This document shows positions 37,201 through 47,700 of a stretch of DNA of 64,000 nt, in pieces. Within the stretch, counting starts at the first letter, position 1, and every line of letters starts with the position of its first letter. The notes under the pieces are model-generated. The model saw only the letters and a program-made list of their open reading frames with translations. It searched no databases and was not told the DNA's origin. This DNA comes from Treponema bryantii (GTDB lineage: Bacteria > Spirochaetota > Spirochaetia > Treponematales > Treponemataceae), in assembly GCF_036492245.1 (NCBI RefSeq), contig NZ_AP025286.1:1488001-1552000 (forward strand). The letters run 5' to 3'. The translations under genes were made by a program, and so were the position numbers.

Positions 37201-38735
37201 TCGGAGATGGTACTACCAAGGAAACAAAAAACGAAATTGTTCATAAATATAAACAATCACCTTATAGAACAGGTAATACTTCTGAATATAAACTTAAAAT
37301 AAACTTGAAAGAAAAAAATGTTATAAAGACTGCACAAGTAAATGTTTACATAGTAGATACTCAAGTTGGAATTCTCTTAGGAAACGAAGAGTGGATTGGA
37401 AAACATCCTGTACTCGGAAAAATTCAAGTTGGAAAAGATACAACATTAACAATCATTGATAATAATGAAAAAAACAATAATCCAACAGAAATACTTTGTA
37501 TTGGATCTCCAATAGAAGAAAGAAAAGGTGGAATTGAAGTTCTTTATGGTGGTTGTCTAAAAATTAATTGTAAAAATGTAATCATTGGTGAAGGAAAAAA
37601 TGGAAATGATTTTACTAGAATTCAAACTGAAAAAGAAGGAAGTAATGAAGAAAGTCTTAAATGGGATGGAATAAAAATTCGAAGTGGAGCTTGTAAGTCA
37701 GAGATATGTAACGCAACAATTGAATATGCAGTCACAGGAATCGATATAGAAGATAAATCAACAATAAGTATTTCAAATACTGTAATAAAAAATTGTATGA
37801 ATTATGGAATTGAAAATTCTGGAATAATTAATTCTGCAAATAAAATTGAAATTGATAATTGTGCTAACGGAATAAATATAAAACAAACAGGTTCTGTTTC
37901 TGGAGAAAACTTACAAATCAAAAATGTGCAAAATGCCATTGTTTGCAAAGGAAATATTGAAACTAAATCAATAAATCTTAATAACGTAGAAAATTGTAGT
38001 TTAGAAGGTAATGGAACAATAAAAACTGATTGTTTTATATCTGATAAATTAAGAAATGGATTAATAATAGAAAAAAATGGAAATCTGTTTGTAAATAACT
38101 ATATTATGATTAATGAAAGTGAAAGCGGAATACAATGTGAAGGAAGTATTTCAGCAGGTAGTATTAATTTAACAAAAATTAAAAATGTTGGAATAAAACT
38201 TTCTGGAAAATTGACAACAAATAGTGAAATCATACTTGAAGGTAATGACGGAATAACAGGATTTGAAAATCTGAAAGGTGCAGAATTCAAAAGTAATAAA
38301 AATATTTATGTCTCAGGATTTAAGGAAGGCATTAAAAACTTAGGTAACATAAGAGTGACTGACAAAATTTCCACTGAAAATACTAAAAAATACGGTGTTA
38401 GAAATGAAGGTTATATAAAAGCTGGCACTCTTAAAATTTTAACTGAAAATGGAAGAGGTTATATTTGTGGAAGTGGTAGTGAAGCAAACTTTAATAACAC
38501 TCAAATTAAAGCAGAGGAAATTGGAATTCATTGTATTGGAACAGCCGTTGCAAGTTTTGGAAATACTAATGTAAAAACTGAAACTTATGGAATAAAAACA
38601 GACAGAGATAAAAATGGAAGTCCAACAATAAAGTTTCCAAAATGTACTATAGAAAATGCTTTTGTACTATGGTATGACTGGAAAGACGGCGTACTAACAG
38701 ATGAAGAAATACAGAAAAAAATTGAAAATAAATAA
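34296..38735 (+). CDS. Exported Ig/PKD/beta-helix protein preceding RHS gene
   Basis: The Sec signal (about 1-20, LSFIYSA) leads into Ig-like or OmpL47-like domains with DKTAPVI and VDNVGNFS motifs (about 165-360 and 380-600), a long unrecognised part, a PKD domain (YEIEWDFGDGTTKET, about 960-1030) and a right-handed parallel beta-helix (about 1045-1460). The helix shows short repeating strands with Asn ladders (GIDIEDKSTISISNTVIKNC, GINIKQTGSVSGENL). Such helices occur in surface adhesins and polysaccharide-binding proteins. No catalytic residues are evident. The gene is separated from the giant RHS gene by 19 nt, so both are probably one operon driven by the promoter at 34226. It may act as a surface partner or receptor-binding subunit; this is inference from order. 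Confidence 0.8.
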   Translation: MKKIISLLFIHIIILSFIYSAEVFFRQEGDLEGLPNLFEKFPNLEELTSSIDNPHYILELSCENAKSCFYKDGLYYIKSGETIFVNYKQAELSELYGESLSLYNSSYTYLKIQREFDTMRCGEEIFNNSFTIDQDYSYIITLCCGYIQYGTSILPKELIKVKIQADSTPPSQPLLRETASDYYVSNSNLIIRPYGSEDADSGFAYYDYDYYDYKLGYKSKSILLNCRWDNDTLYIQTDENQDYKGVIELKAVDNVGNFSTTLVQILIDKTAPVISADKPENTWTNEDITVNIIDATSSVYGECINESRRHSYEKISFDNNQAVINEPGCWHIYATDGVKNSAEAIFLVDKTLPYIIIDGVDESQYSYYLESSYWKDTWNREFSAPGHFGGPSPKTHCSIWGMDDDSGISSLSITKDGITTVLDTVVTQTQEIDGYFNYILQFDPRIEYKIEESGEYIIRATDIAGNSKEITLRIDAVPPEIQWPEEPFTNFSYIEKDETKYLDCFYVNSVVKDNLSGVDIIDLAVIDPNNAIFGGNWERLDEKVKVRNISGLIPVYWKRRVNQEPNIIRKTDYEIKCVTDAKDNAGNHSESIPLSLTLPRIINIKPVEKDDKQLNIRRSYITEDGYTKVGLIINNINFDLYKEIILKRTFLGDQKDGESERIILTYEDYKAKFANNVDEKIIKEKWEAAEKTIITKNDVREVVIDGQSYWYYEDKIETSSGLGHRGIRYQPEWTWKALDITERGNYSVIDKTANAPGNVKIRIQGTNEDGSEKRYMVLDSNGNKIENECDKDFLVPESGLIGIAFKIEDDDFDDYSVQTTEVIKVSFDGQESEITVASENPVSEGYIEKISVNNKVNLESRYTKNSDYSDGWHEFENSEIKLYYNKPYNMKITMTEGCKGNNGAFKDVTESGVISLQASGSDFGGFKLLVGKEAGYNMDGITARPHQAIKLGIEVTSNDGNPYEIEWDFGDGTTKETKNEIVHKYKQSPYRTGNTSEYKLKINLKEKNVIKTAQVNVYIVDTQVGILLGNEEWIGKHPVLGKIQVGKDTTLTIIDNNEKNNNPTEILCIGSPIEERKGGIEVLYGGCLKINCKNVIIGEGKNGNDFTRIQTEKEGSNEESLKWDGIKIRSGACKSEICNATIEYAVTGIDIEDKSTISISNTVIKNCMNYGIENSGIINSANKIEIDNCANGINIKQTGSVSGENLQIKNVQNAIVCKGNIETKSINLNNVENCSLEGNGTIKTDCFISDKLRNGLIIEKNGNLFVNNYIMINESESGIQCEGSISAGSINLTKIKNVGIKLSGKLTTNSEIILEGNDGITGFENLKGAEFKSNKNIYVSGFKEGIKNLGNIRVTDKISTENTKKYGVRNEGYIKAGTLKILTENGRGYICGSGSEANFNNTQIKAEEIGIHCIGTAVASFGNTNVKTETYGIKTDRDKNGSPTIKFPKCTIENAFVLWYDWKDGVLTDEEIQKKIENK

Positions 38736-38754
38736 TTAAAAAAGGTTTAAAAAT

Positions 38755-41700
38755 ATGAAAAAAAATAATAAAAAATTGTTTCAGAAAATAATTATATTGA
38801 GTTCTTTAGTACTTGCTGAAGTATTTGGTTTATATGCTTTTATAAAAGAAACTAACAGGAAAAATAGTCTCACAGAAGAATTCATAGAAAATCTAAATAA
38901 TGTTATTTATAAATCAGAGTTTTTTGCATTCGATGGAAATTTTGAAACCTTTTGGGCTGTAGAATGCGGCAAAAAGGAAGGGGTATTAGAGCAGTATTTT
39001 TCAGAAGAAAAAGATATAGATGGAATAAACGCTAATTTGTTCCTTGCAGAAGACTGTAGATTATATGTAATGTGGGAAAAGAATGGAATACTTTTGCCAT
39101 ATGAAAATGGATATATAGAAGGACCTTTTGAAGGCAATAAAGAAATTATCTTTAGTGAAGATATAAGAAAAACAAATCATATCGTTTTTAAGGTTGTAGG
39201 CGAAAATGCAGATGAATGCAGAATAAATGAAATCAAAATAAACGAAAGAACAGACTGCAGAAAATATGGAAAGATAACACCTGAAAGCTACAGTTTTAAT
39301 CAGAAGGAATATATAAACATTAAGCCTGAGCGACTTTGGGATGGTTATGTAAATGAAACCTGGTATGAACCTTTATGGAATATACCAAGTGAAATCTTGC
39401 AGACAGAAGAATATACAAGTGGAGTATTTCCAGAGTTTTATGGACATCCGTCAAAGAATGGTGAAATAATTTGGGAACTTGATAGTGTATATAAAATAGA
39501 ATTACTTAAAGCATATTTTGGAGCTGAATGGCGTAGTATCGCCTTTGAATTCTGGAATGGAGAAAAATGGGTTTCAAAAACAGAACTTGGAAATAACATA
39601 GGCAAGGGCTGGCATAGAAAGGAATTAACAAAAACAGTAGAAACAGACAGAATCCGTATTACTTTTCCTCTTGGATGGGAAGGGGCAAGACACATAAATC
39701 AGATAGAAGTTTGGGGTGAAGGTGTTTATTCTAATACAGAACGTAAAGTATTATTTGAAAAAGATGAGACAAAAGGAATCTATAGAGCGAGCATCAGCGA
39801 AGTTGATATAGCTGGCTTTGAAACAGAAATCCTGACTGAAGGATATGATAACAACGGTGTAAGTCTAAAAATTAATGAAGATATAAAGAAAATAAATACT
39901 GCTTCATATACTGACGGCAAAAGAAGTGTATACCGTTTTGAAATAAATGGAGATGAACTTAGAGAAGGAACTCAGTTTATTGAAATCAACACTTATGGAA
40001 AAAAACTTGAAAATATACTGATACGTAACAAAGAGAAAAATGGAAGGATAAAACTCGGTGGTTCATACACAGATAAAAATCGTGAAAATTCATATAACCA
40101 GAATGAAATCGATAATGAAAAAGAGTTCCTTCTTGATAGAAATTATAGTCTTGAAAAGATTCGTATATATGCAGAGACAGAAAACAATTTGAGAATAGAA
40201 AATGAAGATGTCTGGAATTCTTTTATTAATTGTAACTATAACGAAAGAGGCTTTTATGAAGCTGATCTTGGAGGAATTAAAAAGAATAAAATTAAGATTA
40301 ACAGCGATGGTGAATTTCGCATAAATGAGATTGAACTATATGGAAGTCCTACAGAAGATCTGGATGTTAGTATTGAAATATGGAGTAATCAAAAAAATGC
40401 TGGAGAAAAATCATGTCTTTTAGGTTGGATAGGAAATCCTAGAACTATTGTAACTGCAGATGATAGTATTAATCCAAAGCAAGCTGATAATATTTTCTGG
40501 ATGCCTGTTAAAGACTGCGGCAGAAATTATCTTAAAAAAGACAGACATGAATTAAAAGCTGATCTTTACGGAAAAACAAGTATTTTAAAATATAGAACAA
40601 AACAAATTGATGATTCTGATATATATAGAGAAATAATAAAAGACAGTGAACTCGCACTTTCAATAGAATTGCCTTACAATTCTCTGATAACACAAAATGA
40701 TAAAATCATGATTAGTGGTTGTGTTGGAAACGGGGATGAAATACAACTTGTAATAAACGGAAGCAAAACAGACATAAACTTAGATAGCTATCAGACAGAA
40801 ATAAAACTTGATGAAGAAACTAATACAATTTCTGTAGTAGCTTTAGATATTACTGGTAGAAAATGTGAAAAGACAATTTCAATAATTAAAGATAGTATAA
40901 TACCTGAAATACAGATAGTTGAGCCTGTTCAGGATCAATATATAAATACAGGGACTGCAAAGTTTGTCATTGACGGAAAAGAAGAAGATTTATGGTGGCA
41001 GTTCAATGATGAAGAATGGGAGAGAGGATATGGACGTTATAAGTATAAAGATTATGAAATCGAAGATGGTTTTTATACTTATAGTATACGTGCAAAGGAC
41101 CAGGCTGGAAACATAGGAGAAAGAAAGAGTATCGATTTTTGCATAGATAAAACACAACCAGAACATTTTGAAATAAAGCTTGATGTAGAAGGCTGGACAA
41201 ATAACAATACCCCTGTAGCACAGTTTGAGACGAATGATAAGACAAGTGGAATAGATCACTATGAGTATAAAATAGACGATAATATCTGGCAGGCATGTGA
41301 AAGTCCTTTACAACTTGAAAATCTAAATGATGGAAAAAGAATACTGTATGTAAAGGCAATAGACAAAGCTGGAAATATTCGTGAAGAAAACATAAAGATA
41401 TATGTTGATACAAGTTGTCCTCAAGTTCCAGAAAATTTTAGATTAGCATCAAATAAAAATAGCATTTTTGTAAAATGGATCAATCAAAAAGAGAATCTAA
41501 TTTTAGATGATGAATTAAATGAACAGGATAATAATATAAGTTATAAAATTGAAAGAAATCCTGAATGGCTGGATGGGAAAATAAAACAAATTACAAATAT
41601 AGAAAATGGGCAACAAAAATGGGAAGATACAGAAATTATACAATATGAAACTTATAGTTATAGAATATGGGCAGTAGATGAAGCTGGAAACGAAAGTGAA

Positions 41701-44700
41701 AAAACACAATGGAAAACTATTACAGCAGGTTTCGCTTCTGTAGAAATAGAGGATGGTCCAACTTTTGTAGACTTTGAGGGACTTTCTATAAGTATCCCTG
41801 AAAATGCGCTTTCAGATGATATAGTAAAAATTCAGATTCATGAAGTTCCTTTGAGTATTATTACAGATGATTATAGACCTGTTAATCCATTATGCGGAGA
41901 AATTTATAGTGTTACTACTGTCAGAAAAAGTGAAAACGGTGAAATAAATTCTGATCATGCAGATCTTAATTTCGATGCAGTTTTGGAAATTGGTTACGAT
42001 AAAAGTCTTATACCATCAGAATATGATGAAACAGAAATAGCAGTCTTCTATTACGACGATTTATGGGGATGTTGGCTGCCCTTGAGAGACTGTTTCATAG
42101 ATACTGAAAAAAAAGTTGTTAGATGCAAGACTAATCACTTTACAGAATTTAGTGTTCAAGCAACAGAAAAAACAGTGCTAACAGAAGCAGAGCTTAGAGC
42201 AAGCGCCTATAGATTTGATGATAAACAAAATGGAAATCAGGAACTTAATATTTCTGGTGAAGATGGTGGTGTATCAGTAAGATTTGAAGAAATGTTTTTC
42301 CCTGGAAAGAATGGACTTGATTTATCTATTCAGAGAATTTACTCTACAGGCAATGCAATTGGAGATACATTTTCTAGTAAAGATGGTAGAGGTATAAATA
42401 TTGATGGTGAATCTGTTTGGAAGATTACAAACGGATGGAAGATTAATATGCCTTACATGAAATGGAATGGAAATTCCATGGTTGTATATGGAACTGATGG
42501 TAATTGTACAACAATGGGGCAGATGTCGGTTATCAGTGCTTCAGATACAACTATAATTATGGAAAACCATGAATACTCTGATTTAACTGTAGAGCTTAAT
42601 TTTGATAAAACAAATCATTATTTTTTGTGGTGGAAAACAGGCTCTTCATATAAATTTACAGGAGCAACTCTTTATCAGAGTGATGGAAGAAAAATTCGTT
42701 ATGGAAAAGATGGAAAAGTTCTCTCAATTTCCGACTGTACTGGAAAGAATTCAATAAAGTTTTCATATTTTTCCGACAGTACCCAAATAATAGATAGTTA
42801 TGATAGAAGCATTATATTTAATTATTCTTATACAAACAAAATATTCAATATCTATAAAAAAAATATAAATAAAATTATAAGTGGAAATTTTGTAGTTGAT
42901 TATACAATTTATAATAATACACTTACAAATGCTAAAGATGTAGAAGGAAGAGATTGGACATATATCTATGAAAATAAAAAACTTGAAAATGAATACTATC
43001 TCAAGTCGGCAAATGATGAGCAAGGAAGAGAATGGGTATACAATTTTTTTAGTAATAATCTGCAATTAGCCAATGATGGGGAAAGTGAACATACAATAAC
43101 TGAAAAAGATAGGAAAAGAAAGTCAATAAATATTCTTACGGGCGCAACTGGTCCTGGAGTAGGATTTACAAAGTTAGATTATGAAATTACAAATTTTAAT
43201 TATAGAGATTCAATTATAAGTGATGGTACACTATATCGATATGATGTATATATAGATAAATTATCAGTAACTAATAAAAAAGAATGGAATAGTTATGAAG
43301 ACTATGAAAAAGAAGTGGATTATCTCAGGAACACAGATGTTAAAATATCGTTTGCAGGACCTGTGGAAAAGAATATATATGTAAAAAAATCACAAATATT
43401 TGATGGAAAAACAACTGTAATAACTGAATATGGAACAGAAAGAAAAGAACGTACAAGATTAAGTCAAGCCCCAAAAGCAATTCAAAAAGTTACTGATTAT
43501 GATTCAAAGGTTTCTGTTTCAAATGATAATATTCAGATTCTTACATATGCAAAAAAAATAAAAGTATATGATGGAATTATTGATGAAACTGTTAATGAAC
43601 TTTATGAGAAATATAATAAACTTCTTGAGAAGTATAATAAACTTGAACTTCTTGAGGAATTTATTGAAGGAAAATTTTATGAATACGACGAAGATTTTTT
43701 AACTGCAAAACATATTCAAAGTATTGAGGAAAAATACCTCATTCAGTCTTGTATAAATGAAATAGACACCAATTTTATGAGAATTACGAAATCAGAAAGT
43801 GAGAAAGGTGTAAATAAGAAGACTGATGAATATACTTACGATGCTTATGGAAATATTTTGACAGAAGAACATAAAGTTTATATGCTTAATGGAAACACTT
43901 CTATAGAAAGAATTGAAAGAACCTATGAAAATTTGGATTATAGGTATTTAACATCAAGTGTAAGAAAATCCGCTTGGGTTGACATTAATAATGAAAAACA
44001 ATTTGAATCAAACTCATTTGAAAGTTATAAATACAATGAATATGGACAGATGGTACAAGATTCCAAAGGTCCTGATGAAGATAATGTAAATACTTATATT
44101 TACAACTATGGTTTTGATGGACAGATTTCTGAAGTTGTTTCTCCGGAAGGATGTAAAACTCAATATTCATATACATATGATACAGATAAATATAGTACTA
44201 CAGTTAGTTATATAGATATAGAAGGGCTTTCTGAAAATAAAACTTCAGTAAGTGAAAAATTCATATATGATAAACAAAGTGGAAATCTTGTTGAGTATAT
44301 TGATCGTGATGGATACATTACTCAAAACAGATATGATAAACTAAACCGATTAACAGAAGTGAGAAAATATCACGAGATTGGTGAATCCGATAAAGATAAT
44401 AAATGTTCTGTAACAAAAGTCGTATATAATGATCAAGAGCTTACATCAACTGTTACTGATGCACTTGGAGCTGTAACAATAAATACTTTTGATAATCTTG
44501 GAAGACTTATAAAAGTTGTAAAATCAGGAAATACAAGTTCTAGCGATGCATTAGAAAACGTTTCCCAAAAGGCTATCACTATTAATCTTGAATATGATAA
44601 TTATGATCGAGTCATAAAAATGACAGAACCTTCTTATGAAGATTCTTCTTTAGATAATGACTTTATTGGAACTATCTTTACTTATGATTCTCAAAATAGA

Positions 44701-47700
44701 TTATTGCGAAAAGTTGATGCAGATAAGAATATTCTGGAATATATATATGATGATAAAGATTGTAAGGTTACACAAAATGTAAAACGAATTTCAGATAATG
44801 AAGAAATTCTTGATGAGAGAAAAGAAATTTATAAGGATTATAATGAAAATATTCTGAAAGAAGTCGTATATTTTACTTCATATGATGAACAAAAGGAAAC
44901 TCCAAAAGCTGTAACAGCATTATTTGATGGTGCGGGACGTATGGTTTGCGTTATAGATGCAGATGAAAATAAAACACAATATAAGTACAATTATATTGGA
45001 AAAGTTTCCGAAATATTATATCCAGATAATACTAAAGAAGTTTATACTTATAATAAGGATGGTAATCTTATAAAAACTGAAAAGATTGGAGATCAACTAT
45101 CCTCATCTGTTGAATATAAGATAAATGGACTAGGTCAAATTATTGAAGAAACAAGACCTGTCGAAAATGAAAAGTTCCTTTCTGTCCGTTGTAAGTATGA
45201 TGGTAGAGGAAATAAAATTTCAGAATCAATTTCATATAAAGGAGATTCTTCTGATGTAAAAATTTCTACATTTGTTTATGACTGGAATGGAAAGTTAATT
45301 TCTGAAACAGATGGTGAAAATAATACAACATTTTATGAATATGATGCTAATGGAAATATTACTTGTATAACAGATCCTAGACATTTGATAGATTCTTATG
45401 AAGCTGAATTTCAAATGAAACTTGAATACGACAGTTTTGGACGTGTTATTAAAGGTTGGCTTCCTCATAATGAAAAAAGAATTGAAGGTTCTTATGCTGA
45501 CGTATATCTAGCATATGATGCACAAGGAAATTGTATTATTAGACAGGAAAATGAAGATATTATAACCAATTATGATTATACTAGTGCTGGTTTGTTAAAA
45601 AAGCAGTCAGTAGACGGATATGAGACAAAATACGAATATAATGGAGCTGGGAAATTAACTAAAGTAATAAATCCAGATAAAACTTGGACTTCTTATTTAT
45701 ATAATACAGCAGGTAAATTGATAAAAGAATATATTAGTGGTGTATCAAATCCAATCAAATATCAGTATGACAAAAGATTTAATATAATAAAAATATTTGA
45801 TAGAAGTGGAAAAGAAACAGAATATGAATATGATGATATGAATCGTGTTATCAAAGAAAATAAGGAAAATCGATCAACAATATTATTTTCTTATGATGAA
45901 CTTGGACGTGTTATTTCTGAAACTGATGGTGAGAATAATATTCATACTTATGAATATGATATTCTTGGACGTGTTGTAAAGGAAAAAGTAAATACTGTAC
46001 CTGAAGCTACAGTAATGTATTATGAATACGATGCACGTGGCAACGTAAAAAAGTTTATTGATGCTGCTGGAACTGTTTTTGAGAGAAAGTATTCAAAGAT
46101 AGACCTCCTTGAAGAAGAAAACGTTTATGTAAATGAAGATGGTGAGGATGTCCTAAAGGAAACAAGATCGTATAAATATGATGAAACTGGGGCTCTGAAA
46201 TCTGCTGGTGAAAATGGTAATATTGTTTATTATAACGGTGCTGATTCTGATTACCAGCCTGATGCATATGGAAATACAAGAAAGGAAAGATGGGAAAAGA
46301 CCGGATTTGAAATGGTTTATTCATATGATAAACTCAATCGACTCATATCAGTACAGACACCAGATAGAAATATAGAGAACTATGAATATAATAAAAATAA
46401 CCAGATTCAGAAGTTTACAGGAAAGATTAATGGAACTCTTAGTTATGATAAGTCAAAACTTAGTACTATAAATTTTGACTGTGGTTTAGAAAAAACAATT
46501 AGTTACAATGATATTGGACTTATTTCAAGTTTTGCATACAGTTTGAAAACTGAAAATCAAACTTTAAATCCAAAAAAGAAAATAATAAATGGTTGTGAAT
46601 ATCTATATGATTCTGATTTAAATATATATGAGCGTAATAATATAGTAACGGGGAAAACAGATTATTTTAAATATGACAAGCTTAATCGATTAGAATCATC
46701 AAAACTACAAGGAAGATTTAATAAAAATTATTATGAGATAATTGATAATGAAAATATATTAGAGATAGACCGTGACATAGATGGAATGACATCTGAAAAA
46801 ACTTCTACACTTAACGGTCAGTTCTTCCCGGCAGAGAAGGTTACCCTTGATGAAAAAGGAAAGTCATTTGTCTATGATTTTACAGAAGAAAAGGAAATTC
46901 AGAAGATAGAGCTGTTCAAAACTAATCTTGAAAGAAAGAGCCGAATCCGTGAGCGCGACCTTCACATTTACACAAAACAGAATGAGGCTGACGGCTGGGA
47001 AGAGCTTAATCCTGATAATTGGAACTACGTTGTAGATTCAAAGAACCAGAGCATACACCTTAATCTGAAAAATACGCTGAAGACCCAGTTCATTAAAATC
47101 CGTACAATCTGGGATGACCGCGATTTAGATAATAATAATGTCTCTGACTATGTGACATTCTCAAATGAAAGCGTACAGAAAATGATAAGAATCTGGACGC
47201 TCGATGATAAGAGGAATGAGGCTTACGGCTATGACAAAAACTCTAACAGATTAACTCTTACTGAGAACGGAAATGTAAGAACATACCAGTATTACAAAAA
47301 TGAAGCAGAAGGCAATACCGCCCGAGTAATGTATGACGGAAAATGGTGGTACACCTATGATGCAAACGGCAACAGAACGGCAAGAGCCAGAACTGCTATC
47401 CGGAATGAAAATGAAGTGACACTCGACAAAAACTGTGAATACTGGGAATATGAATGGGATTATCACAACAGACTTATCAAAGTCGAACAGTACAATGCGC
47501 CGGATAATGCACAGAACGTAAAAGTAGAATATACTTATGATGCAATGAACCGTAGAATTGAAAGGGTAAGCTATACCAGTGAAACATCTGTCAAAACACA
47601 GTACGCCTACGGAAGAAACGGGGCAATAACATACCAGAAGAAAACTGCAGGCAGCTCTGTAACAACCCGAAGTTTCGTATATTTAAATAATCAGATAGCA

